A stretch of 34,160 bases of DNA from Thermoplasmatota archaeon (lineage in GTDB: Archaea; Thermoplasmatota; Penumbrarchaeia; Penumbrarchaeales; Penumbrarchaeaceae): contig JAFGLL010000086.1 in NCBI GenBank assembly GCA_016928095.1, forward strand, positions 1 through 34,160. The letters are read 5' to 3'. The notes under the pieces are model-generated. The model had not been told where the DNA came from, did no database searches, and saw nothing but the letters and a program-made list of their open reading frames with translations. Shown here piece by piece: positions 25,119-32,934 of this stretch. The position numbers and the translations under genes were made by a program. Positions within the stretch are counted from its first letter, which is position 1. Every line of letters starts with the position of its first letter.

Positions 25119-25652
25119 TCAATCCTCGTCGAAGCGATCGGCGATCCTTCCGAAGGTATCCTCGTCTATCCGTCCATTCAGAAGATCGATGGTCGCCCTT
25201 CTCAGGACCTGACGGTCAAGTTCCCTTCTGGAAATGTATTGATAATGTACTTCCCTACCCTTTGAGTATCTTCTTAAGAGACCGTATGAGACCAACTTCT
25301 TCAGATTGTACATTAAGGTGAACCTGTTCGTGGAGGTCTCTTCGCACAATGACTTCTGGGTGATACCCCGTCTCTTCCTGACGGTGTTGAGTATCCTTTC
25401 CTGAACGGGTGAAAGCTTCATAGTGGCATTCAATGGTGTTCGATCAGGATCGACGGTGTAATAACACCTCCTGCCTTCGTGCATGTCGGACCGGACCTTT
25501 TTCTTCCTCTCGAGATATCTGATGTGATAACGCAGGGTTCCTTCGGGGATACCGAAGATATCCTTTAGGACCGTGAACTGGACACCAGGATATTTCATTA
25601 TATGTTTGTATATGGACCTCCTGATATCATTCTGAAGGATGCGGTCTTCCAC
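25119..25652 (-). CDS. Transcriptional regulator with two winged-helix domains
   Basis: The 177-aa protein starts with GTG behind AGAGGGGG. Residues about 5-70 form one winged helix (RRSIYKHIMKYPGVQFTVLKD then PEGTLRYHIRYLERKKKVRS, with the wing GRRCYYTV). Residues about 80-145 form a second (LSPVQERILNTVRKRRGITQ, NRFTLMYNLKKLVSYGLL, wing GREVHYQYI). The C-terminal DLLNGRIDEDTFGRIADRF resembles a short SHOCT-type helix pair. Such tandem winged-helix proteins are frequent archaeal repressors. It begins 20 nt after the WD40/Tsp3 gene on the same strand, so it is probably in that operon and is the prime candidate for controlling the divergent promoters at 27.9-28.1 kb. Confidence 0.85.
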   Translation of the reverse strand: MEDRILQNDIRRSIYKHIMKYPGVQFTVLKDIFGIPEGTLRYHIRYLERKKKVRSDMHEGRRCYYTVDPDRTPLNATMKLSPVQERILNTVRKRRGITQKSLCEETSTNRFTLMYNLKKLVSYGLLRRYSKGREVHYQYISRRELDRQVLRRATIDLLNGRIDEDTFGRIADRFDED

Positions 25653-25672
25653 CGTCAGATTCCCCCTCTGGG

Positions 25673-27904
25673 CTACTTGCCGCCAACCACATTTTCGATG
25701 ATGAAGGTGAACGTCTCCTCCGATATCTCACCGCTGTATCTCTTCCTTGATAGGTCTTCGAGTAGCTCCCCTTCGGGTATGTCATACTCGTCATCATCAA
25801 GCCCTTTCAATACCCCATCACGATACTTACTTATCCTGTACTCATCAGGGTCTGTATCCATGTTGGAGGATCTGCGCCATCTTACCATGATCAATGTGGC
25901 CAGTATAGCAATGACGGACAGGATAAATACAATTATTGGTACATATACCCAAGGCGAGGTGAGAGTGTCATTCACTCCATCTCCATCGGGCCTGTTCTTC
26001 GGGTCGAGAGGATATCTGTCGAGTACCAGTCCGGTCGTTGAATCTTCAGCCCTCATACCCGGATTCCATGAATCCGGATAACCGTCCCCGTCCGTGTCGA
26101 CCGATGCAGCGGGATCCGTGGGAAAAGCGTCAGCTTCGTTCCCGACCCCGTCCTCGTCCGTATCGGCCCATTCGTTCGGGTCTTCGGGGAACCTGTCCGA
26201 GTTGTCCCCGTGTCCGTCCCCGTCCGTATCTATCCATTCCAGAGGGTCCGTCGGGAAATCGTCCAACCTGAGTCCAGTTGTAGAATTCCCCTCGTTCATT
26301 CCCGTGTTCCATCTGTCAGGATATCCGTCGCCGTCAAGGTCCTCGGATGCTGCAATATCGTCCGGGAACCTGTCGGTATTGTCCGGTATCCCATCGCCGT
26401 CACTGTCGGCCCATTCGTTCGGGTCTTCGGGGAACTCATCCGAGTTGTCCCCGTGACCGTCCCCGTCCGTATCTATCCATTCCAGAGGGTCCGTCGGGAA
26501 TTCGTCCAACTTGAGCCCAGTAGTGGAATTCTCCTCGTTCATTCCCATGTTCCATCTGTCAGGATATCCGTCGCCATCAAGGTCCTCGGATGCTGCAATA
26601 TCGTCCGGGAACCTGTCGGTATTGTCCGGTATCCCATCGCCGTCACCGTCGGCCCATTCGCTCGGGTCCAGAGGATAGAGATCGAGCTTCAATCCGGTGG
26701 TTGAATCATCTGCGCTCTTCCCGGGGTTCCAGATATCCGGAAAGCCATCCCCATCCGTATCGATGGAAGCTGCGGGGTCCGTTGGAAAGGCGTCATACTC
26801 ATCGGTAACACCATCGCCATCGATGTCGGCCTCAACATCGGGTGGCTCTATCCATGTGATATCGATGAAATATAAGGTATCGAATGCGATGGCCATCAGG
26901 ACGGAATTGTCGCTTGTAAGTGATATCCCGAGGACATAGTCGGAAAGGTCGATGTGCATATCATTCCTCGGTTCGTTTGGGTCAATGAACTCCACCCTGG
27001 AGTTGTTGGCAACGAAGAAACCATCGCCCCCATTGGCCCATCCCCATCCATTTATCCATATCTCTTCGGAGTTGTTGCGGGTGAATACGGGAGTGTCCTT
27101 ATCAACGTCCCATACCTCAAGGGACAGGTTCCCGATACCAAGTCTGGACCCTTGTTGGTCCCAACGAAGAACATCGGGGGAGAAGGAGTACCCGCCCATA
27201 TGAGAATGGACCGAGTAATCATCGCTGGAGTCCAGGATGTCAACCGAACCCTCATAATCTTCACTACCGAATGACATCTGCCCCACAGCGAGGAGGCCCC
27301 CTTCGGGTTGCCACTCCACGGCCATTTTGTAATTGTTACCAGGCAGGACCGCTCCCATTCGGGTCCAATTTCCTGTCCATATGAGATCGACGATGTTTAT
27401 GTTCGGCACCGCTAGAAGAGACCCGTCCGACTTCCAGCTGATGGAGAATATCTGGGAACCGTATGTCCTTTCCTCGACGAGCGCCCAGGATGGACCTGAA
27501 TATATTTTGAACCAGCCCTCGACATTGTCCCAGTTCTTGCCTGTTGCCACGGCGAGGACCGGTGTGGAGCCAACGGGGCACCACTCCACATCCCAGACCC
27601 AATGACCCGGATGCAGCACGGTCACCATGTACTTTGTGGATATGTTATAGATGATGACACTACCATTCGCCAGACCTATCGCGGCATATTCGTCACCCGG
27701 GGAGATATCGATGCAGAGTATCCTTACGGAATCGTGGTCTATCGTCAGGTTGATGGTCGGGTAAGGATAGGTCTCCGAACTCGAGGTGGTCGTATCCGCC
27801 ATGGTGATATCTTGAACGAAGATCGAAAGGAGCGCTCCAAGAAGTAAAAGAGAAAAGAGCGAACATTTCACGATCCGAAGGCATGAGCTTGAGTAATCTG
27901 ACAT
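25673..27904 (-). CDS. Membrane-anchored WD40-like / Tsp3-repeat surface protein
   Basis: The 743-aa protein has an N-terminal hydrophobic signal (CSLFSLLLLGALLSIFVQDI), then about 330 residues of WD40-like beta-propeller blades (ILCIDISPGDEYAAIGLANG, VWDVEWCPVGSTPVLAVATG, FSISWKSDGSLLAV). About 280 residues of DxDGDG calcium-binding repeats follow (residues about 355-635), then a membrane helix (VYVPIIVFILSVIAILATLIMV) and a cytoplasmic tail, LLEDLSRKRYSGEISEETF, similar to SHOCT domains. The Tsp3 section contains near-identical 81-residue units. The architecture suggests a calcium-stiffened stalk presenting a propeller that binds a ligand outside the cell. It is divergent from the GH97 gene and is followed by the winged-helix gene. 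Confidence 0.9.
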   Translation of the reverse strand: MSDYSSSCLRIVKCSLFSLLLLGALLSIFVQDITMADTTTSSSETYPYPTINLTIDHDSVRILCIDISPGDEYAAIGLANGSVIIYNISTKYMVTVLHPGHWVWDVEWCPVGSTPVLAVATGKNWDNVEGWFKIYSGPSWALVEERTYGSQIFSISWKSDGSLLAVPNINIVDLIWTGNWTRMGAVLPGNNYKMAVEWQPEGGLLAVGQMSFGSEDYEGSVDILDSSDDYSVHSHMGGYSFSPDVLRWDQQGSRLGIGNLSLEVWDVDKDTPVFTRNNSEEIWINGWGWANGGDGFFVANNSRVEFIDPNEPRNDMHIDLSDYVLGISLTSDNSVLMAIAFDTLYFIDITWIEPPDVEADIDGDGVTDEYDAFPTDPAASIDTDGDGFPDIWNPGKSADDSTTGLKLDLYPLDPSEWADGDGDGIPDNTDRFPDDIAASEDLDGDGYPDRWNMGMNEENSTTGLKLDEFPTDPLEWIDTDGDGHGDNSDEFPEDPNEWADSDGDGIPDNTDRFPDDIAASEDLDGDGYPDRWNTGMNEGNSTTGLRLDDFPTDPLEWIDTDGDGHGDNSDRFPEDPNEWADTDEDGVGNEADAFPTDPAASVDTDGDGYPDSWNPGMRAEDSTTGLVLDRYPLDPKNRPDGDGVNDTLTSPWVYVPIIVFILSVIAILATLIMVRWRRSSNMDTDPDEYRISKYRDGVLKGLDDDEYDIPEGELLEDLSRKRYSGEISEETFTFIIENVVGGK
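26171..26656. repeat. Tandem 243-bp repeat within the Tsp3 region
   Basis: Two in-register copies (26171-26413 and 26414-26656) differ at only a limited number of bases, mostly synonymous or conservative, and encode 81 residues each. A third, partial and more diverged unit lies on either side. The period is exactly 81 codons, so it is an intragenic duplication that lengthens the calcium-binding stalk. Confidence 0.9.
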
Positions 27905-27961
27905 AGGCTATCCGATGAGCATGGGTTTTCGGATATAAATCCAGTACAAAGTGTTTTTTCA

Positions 27962-27991
27962 ACATTTCTGGTCAGGACGTGGTATATAATT
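27962..27991 (-). promoter_or_regulatory. Promoter of the WD40/Tsp3 - winged-helix operon with CCAGAAATGT motif
   Basis: On the minus strand the TATA-like AATTATATA (27983-27991) is followed 11 nt later by CCAGAAATGT (27962-27971). The same motif in the same relation to a TATA box drives the divergent GH97 gene, so I read it as a shared operator or core-promoter element near the transcription start. Confidence 0.5.
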
Positions 27992-28054
27992 GTTATGACG
28001 AATTCCCTGCACATGAAGGCATTCCTGTCGATGTGAAAACAAAACGCCATAAAA

Positions 28055-28083
28055 CTTATAAGGTTATGAGAAGCCAGAAATGT
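28055..28083 (+). promoter_or_regulatory. Promoter of the GH97 gene with CCAGAAATGT motif
   Basis: The TATA-like CTTATAAG (28055-28062) is followed about 11-12 nt later by CCAGAAATGT (28074-28083), mirroring the minus-strand promoter. The rest of the 228-bp intergenic region carries no other feature I can name. Confidence 0.5.
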
Positions 28084-28132
28084 AAATGTTCGGCGTGACA
28101 TCCCGGTTATATCCCCAGACCCATGGAGTCAT

Positions 28133-31100
28133 ATGCCTCGGGTAGAGGAAACATCCTGTGAGCGATCCCTATTCGGAGAGTCATTTTCGATATTACTGAT
28201 CATCGTCGTTGTACTCTCCTGTACAGTATGTTTCACTGGACGGATCCAAGACGGCCCAAGAGCTATAGCTATCGATATATCTCCTTCCGAAAAGGATGGC
28301 AGCGATACTAGTGGTCCATCCGAGATAACCGTTTCCTCCCCCGGCGGAAGGACCACTTTCAGACTTATTCTCGGTGGTCCGAACCTCACATACGAGGTAT
28401 GGCTTGGAGGTGAGCGGCTCTTGACCGGTTCGAGATTGGGGCTCTTGCTGGGAGACGGTGACATGATCCCTTCCGGTACGGCTGAACACCTTCGGACCGT
28501 CATGAACACCGTTAAGGAGGAATACACGGTGGCATACGCCGAAGGTTCCCGTTTCGAGGATCACTACAGATATGCCCTGGTAACTCTCAGGGAGAGCCTT
28601 GGCAAGGGGAGGACCTTCGAACTGCATATCAGAGCCTACGACGAGGGTGTCGCTTTCAGGTACGTCGTTCCCGACCAGGAGGGTGTCGGGAGGACGACGA
28701 TCATGGGAGAGGCCACGACCTTCTCCTTCAACGATGACCTTCCATGTTTCGCGGAGTACGGGACGGAAGGGGAATATTCCAGGGTTCAGATCAGCAGGGT
28801 CAGACAGCAATGCGAGGTGCCTCTGGCAGTGGAACTCCCAGATGGACGCTACGTCTCTATCGGTGAAGCCGCTCTTCTGGATCATTCCAGGATGCTGCTG
28901 AAGAACGCTGGCAATGGATCCACCTCCCTTCAGGTGCAGCTCTGCTCGAGGGTTGTTCGGAACCCCGGGTTCGAGACCCCCTGGAGAGTGGTCATCGCCG
29001 GAAATGGTTCCGGGGACCTTATCGAGAACTCCCATATCCTCTATTCCCTTTGCCCGGAGAGCAAACTTAAGGATATTTCATGGATCAGACCCGGGAAGGC
29101 CTTCCGCGATTGTACCCTTACGACCAACGGTTCAAAGGCGGTGATAGATTTCTGCTCCGAGAACGGTCTCCAGTACGTCCATCTTGACGCTGGATGGTAC
29201 GGCAAGGAGTTCGATCCGGGATCTGACGCCAGTTCCGCTTCGGTCCCGGACTTGGATATACCGGAGATAGTCAGATACGGGAAGGATAAAGGGATCGGTG
29301 TCGTACTCTACGTCAACAACCGTTCATTGAGGAAGCAGCTGGACAAGGTCCTTCCGCTCTACCAGGAATGGGGAATAAAAGGTATCAAGTTCGGTTTCAT
29401 GGACGGAAGGACCCAGACCGGGATTAACTTCATTCATTATGCCGTGCAGAAAGCTGCTGAACATGAACTGTTCGTGATAATCCATGATAATTATCGCCCA
29501 ACAGGTCTCACAAGGACCTACCCTAATATCCTATCGGTAGAAGGTGTCAGGGGAAACGAGCACTTTCCGACACCTTATCACAATACTTTACTCCCGTACA
29601 CCAGGTCCGTTTGCGGTCCGATGGATTACACCCCCAGAGCGGTCCCTTACAAAGAACGCACGACATCATGCCATCAGATGGCGCTACCCTTTGTATTTTT
29701 CTCCCCAATGACCTTTTTGTACTGGTATCAGGACCCGATAGCGGTGGCAAGGTCCGGACCGTTCGAGGCCTGGCGGGATCTACCAACGGTCTGGGATGAG
29801 GTGATCTATCCCGATGACATTCCCGGAAGGTATGCTTCTGCATTGAAGAGGAATGGTGACACCTGGTTCTACGGGTTCATCAACGGACCTTCTCCCGCAA
29901 GGGCCGTGGTCGACCTTGCCCCGGTCGGGGAAGGCAGGACATTCGCGGCAACGATCTTCAAGGATGATCACGGGTCCATCGATACGAGAAGGTATCTCGT
30001 GGACAGGAACACGATCATTGACGAGCAGGTGGTTGAGGACGGTGGATCATGCGCCATGATCCGTCCCGCCACGTTGAACGACCTCCGCACCCTTAGCGGG
30101 TATCCTTCCTGGAGCAAGACCTGCACGGAGCTCACGGTGGAAGAAGACAAGGAGATGATGCTGTTCCTGTGCATGCCAGGATCGAACAGATGCAACCTCA
30201 CCTATGATGCTTGGACCGATTCCGACTTCATCTCGTTCGATCCAATGACGGGTACGGTTTCAGGCACTCCGGGAAACGATGACATAGGCAGATATCATTT
30301 CTCGGTCCTGATAAGGTACGACGGGGAACCGATAGGCAGTCTGATGTTCACGATCAATGTTCTCAACACGAACGATCCGCCAATGATAACCGAGCTTCCC
30401 AGATACATAGAGGTCATGCCTGGTGAGGAGCTTCTTGTCGAACCCAGGGCCGAGGACGTGGACCCAACATCCGACAGGTTGATCTGGGATATTGCGGGGG
30501 ATGTATCTTTCGTGAGCATAGACCCATTGACAGGAATATTGCGGGGAACCCCCACCCGCGACGATATCGGGACACATCTTATTGAAGTGAGTGTGGATGA
30601 CGGGAACGGCGGCACATGCACGAGGGAGATGATCTTTCATGTCAACGACACATCGATACAAGAGAAGGTCACGACGTTGGATCGTGTGATCTTTCTGTGC
30701 GAGGATGTCCCCTTCGAGATCGATCTGCGGGAGGAACTGATGCCCGAATGGGAAGCCCATGAAGGACTGATCATCGAGAAGATGCCCGGATTCGTCAGCA
30801 TCTTCGGAGATGGTCCCATATTTCGAGGTATCCCGACCCAGTCGGATATCGGCGTCCACGAGATCTTGATACGCATGAAGACCGAGGGTGAACCCGATGA
30901 GATCGTCCAGTTCAGGATGATCGTCATCGGGACCAACGACCCTCCGGTGTTCGTCAACTCCTCGATCTTCCTCATGACCGCTGTGGGGGAGCATATTGAC
31001 CTCGAGTTCGTTGTTGACGACGAGGACGATGCGAGAGAGGTCCTAACATGGTCCCTGTGGCCCTGCGATGATTTCTTGGCTCTGGACATGAAGGCCGGAA

Positions 31101-31546
31101 CCCTTCAGGGGACCCCGCTCTCTGACGACAAGGGGGTCCACAGGATGGTGCTCAAGGTGACCGATCCCGGGGGAGGAGTGGCAGAGATGGAAGTGACATT
31201 GCTTGTTCTGGCCGAAGGCTCCTTGCTGTCCATTTTCGATGATCGTCCGATCCTGAAACCTAACATAGGTTCTAACGCAACCGGAGTATCTTGCATTCCT
31301 TTGACCATGGTCCGGGTAAGGATAGGTTCCGGCGAGGTGGTGGCGGTCCCAATGACCGATGGGATTGAGCGACTTCTTTCCGGGAACGGGACCTCACCCG
31401 GGGTTATCGATGACAGGCCCGTGATAGAAGAGAAGAGCGATGCGTGGGAGCTTATCCTCCCTCTCTTTGTTATCTCCTTGACAATATGCCTCTTGATGGT
31501 CCTGGTCCTCAACCATTCCGGGAAAGCCCGATCGAAGAAAGGGTAG
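28133..31546 (+). CDS. GH97-family glycosidase with cadherin-like repeats and C-terminal membrane anchor
   Basis: The 1,137-aa protein has an N-terminal signal or anchor helix (SILLIIVVVLSCTVCFTG), the GH97 N-domain (SPGGRTTFRLILGGPNLTYEVW; AYDEGVAFRYVVP), the TIM barrel with GLQYVHLDAGWYG, GIKGIKFGFMDGRTQ and the diagnostic HDNYRPTGLTRTYPN then EGVRGNE, and a GH97 C-domain (to about residue 650). Four immunoglobulin/cadherin-like repeats follow (FISFDPMTGTVSGTP; FVSIDPLTGILRGTP; IFRGIPTQSDIG; LDMKAGTLQGTP), then a membrane helix (LILPLFVISLTICLLMVLVL, about 1106-1125) and a basic tail. GH97 enzymes are alpha-glucosidases or alpha-galactosidases, found mainly in Bacteroidetes; which one this is cannot be told without alignment. 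It would work outside the cell on alpha-linked oligosaccharides. Confidence 0.92.
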   Translation: MPRVEETSCERSLFGESFSILLIIVVVLSCTVCFTGRIQDGPRAIAIDISPSEKDGSDTSGPSEITVSSPGGRTTFRLILGGPNLTYEVWLGGERLLTGSRLGLLLGDGDMIPSGTAEHLRTVMNTVKEEYTVAYAEGSRFEDHYRYALVTLRESLGKGRTFELHIRAYDEGVAFRYVVPDQEGVGRTTIMGEATTFSFNDDLPCFAEYGTEGEYSRVQISRVRQQCEVPLAVELPDGRYVSIGEAALLDHSRMLLKNAGNGSTSLQVQLCSRVVRNPGFETPWRVVIAGNGSGDLIENSHILYSLCPESKLKDISWIRPGKAFRDCTLTTNGSKAVIDFCSENGLQYVHLDAGWYGKEFDPGSDASSASVPDLDIPEIVRYGKDKGIGVVLYVNNRSLRKQLDKVLPLYQEWGIKGIKFGFMDGRTQTGINFIHYAVQKAAEHELFVIIHDNYRPTGLTRTYPNILSVEGVRGNEHFPTPYHNTLLPYTRSVCGPMDYTPRAVPYKERTTSCHQMALPFVFFSPMTFLYWYQDPIAVARSGPFEAWRDLPTVWDEVIYPDDIPGRYASALKRNGDTWFYGFINGPSPARAVVDLAPVGEGRTFAATIFKDDHGSIDTRRYLVDRNTIIDEQVVEDGGSCAMIRPATLNDLRTLSGYPSWSKTCTELTVEEDKEMMLFLCMPGSNRCNLTYDAWTDSDFISFDPMTGTVSGTPGNDDIGRYHFSVLIRYDGEPIGSLMFTINVLNTNDPPMITELPRYIEVMPGEELLVEPRAEDVDPTSDRLIWDIAGDVSFVSIDPLTGILRGTPTRDDIGTHLIEVSVDDGNGGTCTREMIFHVNDTSIQEKVTTLDRVIFLCEDVPFEIDLREELMPEWEAHEGLIIEKMPGFVSIFGDGPIFRGIPTQSDIGVHEILIRMKTEGEPDEIVQFRMIVIGTNDPPVFVNSSIFLMTAVGEHIDLEFVVDDEDDAREVLTWSLWPCDDFLALDMKAGTLQGTPLSDDKGVHRMVLKVTDPGGGVAEMEVTLLVLAEGSLLSIFDDRPILKPNIGSNATGVSCIPLTMVRVRIGSGEVVAVPMTDGIERLLSGNGTSPGVIDDRPVIEEKSDAWELILPLFVISLTICLLMVLVLNHSGKARSKKG

Positions 31547-31558
31547 TGGCCCTATCCT

Positions 31559-32779
31559 TTATTCGACACATAGCTCGACGATCATCTCGAGGGGAAGCAG
31601 CCCAGTTTCCACCCCGGACATCCTCGGGATGTAGTGGGCCGCCTTACCGGAATCCGTTCCGACCCTCTCGATCCCTATGCTGCGAAGCGGTGTAACGACC
31701 ATGCAGGTGTCGTTGTAGATCTCGATCCCCGCATCGATGAGCACCCCCCGTTCGTGTTCTTCCATTGCTCCAAGGATCGAACGATTGGTGTAGACGATAA
31801 TTCTCTTACCCATCTTCAGCTTCCTCCCCTTGAGGGCGCCCGACAACCGGTCGAACTCCGATATCCCGAACTGGGGACACCCGAGGACGAATATGTCAAT
31901 ATCCTTTGCAGGGGCAGGATACAATCCATCCTTAAGGTCGTCCAGCTCCTCGGGCGTAAGGGTTATCCTTTCAACGATGTGCTTATCCGTGTAGGCTTTC
32001 TGGACCAGGTCACGTTCGGGTGTCATATCCAGGATATGGAAGATGGCGTGTCCGCCCTTGGCGGCCATTGCCGCACCCAGGTGCTTCAATGATCCACGGC
32101 TCACGTCCTTCTTGATCCCTTTATAAACGGGTATGATCGAGTTGAAGTGCTTTCCGATATAGGCACCCAGCAGATCGAAATGGTGTGCCTTCATGGAGCC
32201 ATCGATCGTTACTTCCATGGAGGGCATCCTGGGTCCGTCGAGGTGCATCCCCCAGACCGGGGTCTTCCCAAGGATCGCGGATGCAAGCGCTGAGACACCG
32301 CTTTCCCGGTTGGTCCTTGCTCCGACCATGGAGTTCGCGTAGATGACAGCGTTGGATTCGCTCCAAGCGAGGTGGTCGCCCATCCTTACAGATTGAACGC
32401 TCTGCGGTGTTTCGTAAGGTATGCATGAGCAGGTGATATCGATGCCAAGCTTGGAGTACAGTTCTATTATCATAAACTGTTTTTTTGCGAAATCAGGCGG
32501 ATAGCCTATACTTTCCCAGAGTTCCAGGTCCATGCCAGCCGGGTTGAGACTGGTCGGGACCGTGACCTTGGCACCCATCCGGTTTAGTTCCTCCAATAAC
32601 CTGATGAGGGCTTCCCCCGCCGTATGATATGATACCCCAGACACATGGGCTGAAACTATTGGATAGAAACCTTCGGAACTCTCGAGGTCCCCGAGGTTTA
32701 CGAGTACCTTCATCGCGAAGGCCTTCGCCTCACCCTCGGACCCGGCCAGGATGGCTTCCTCTTCATTGGTCAGATACAT
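31559..32779 (-). CDS. Aconitase X catalytic domain; phosphomevalonate dehydratase large subunit
   Basis: AcnX (DUF521) proteins in archaea form, with a small DUF126 subunit, the 4Fe-4S phosphomevalonate dehydratase of the archaeal mevalonate pathway for isoprenoid lipids. The 406-aa protein starts MYLTNEEEAILAG and shows SAHVSGVSYHTAGEA, TSLNPAGMD, CSCIPYETP, NSMVGARTNRESG, LGCPQFGISEF and the C-terminal NDTCMVVTPL; the three Cys segments are the expected cluster ligands. A cis-3-hydroxyproline dehydratase is the main alternative, but bacterial-type members differ and the archaeal context favours mevalonate. No small-subunit gene is visible in the window. A TATA-like AGGTTAATAGG (about 32805-32815) lies at leaderless distance upstream. 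Confidence 0.92.
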   Translation of the reverse strand: MYLTNEEEAILAGSEGEAKAFAMKVLVNLGDLESSEGFYPIVSAHVSGVSYHTAGEALIRLLEELNRMGAKVTVPTSLNPAGMDLELWESIGYPPDFAKKQFMIIELYSKLGIDITCSCIPYETPQSVQSVRMGDHLAWSESNAVIYANSMVGARTNRESGVSALASAILGKTPVWGMHLDGPRMPSMEVTIDGSMKAHHFDLLGAYIGKHFNSIIPVYKGIKKDVSRGSLKHLGAAMAAKGGHAIFHILDMTPERDLVQKAYTDKHIVERITLTPEELDDLKDGLYPAPAKDIDIFVLGCPQFGISEFDRLSGALKGRKLKMGKRIIVYTNRSILGAMEEHERGVLIDAGIEIYNDTCMVVTPLRSIGIERVGTDSGKAAHYIPRMSGVETGLLPLEMIVELCVE

Positions 32780-32853
32780 GATTTTGATGAATGGTCGGTA
32801 TTCCTATTAACCTTATGTTGCAGGAATTTCCGGGGGAGGGGGATGACTGAAAG

Positions 32854-32867
32854 AAATATATTTATAG
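32854..32867 (+). promoter_or_regulatory. Strong TATA box of the RHH - FtsZ-like cluster
   Basis: AAATATATTTATAG is the best TATA-like sequence in the window. It lies about 25-30 nt before the centre of the perfect palindrome at 32882-32903, predicting a transcription start inside that palindrome and a leader of roughly 50 nt before the RHH start codon. Confidence 0.6.
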
Positions 32868-32881
32868 TTAGTAGATACTCA

Positions 32882-32903
32882 CTGTAATACGATAATATTA
32901 CAG
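32882..32903. promoter_or_regulatory. Perfect 22-bp palindromic operator
   Basis: CTGTAATA-N6-TATTACAG is an exact inverted repeat located over the expected transcription start of the ribbon-helix-helix gene. RHH proteins bind such short dyads in the major groove, so autorepression by the first gene of the cluster is the simplest reading. Confidence 0.65.
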
Positions 32904-32934
32904 CTTTGAACTATCAGGGATCGTGGGTGTTAAA

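Noticed and set aside
26171-26700. Regular repeats resembling a CRISPR array or satellite
   Set aside because: Units are 243 bp, in frame and encode calcium-binding Tsp3 repeats; there are no short repeats with unique spacers.
27905-28132. tRNA or other structured RNA gene in the divergent intergenic region
   Set aside because: No cloverleaf pairing was found; the 10-bp inverted repeat fits two promoters better than an RNA stem with a 102-nt loop.
28193-29035. 280-aa antisense ORF across the GH97 N-domain
   Set aside because: It mirrors a real glycosidase frame and has no recognisable features.
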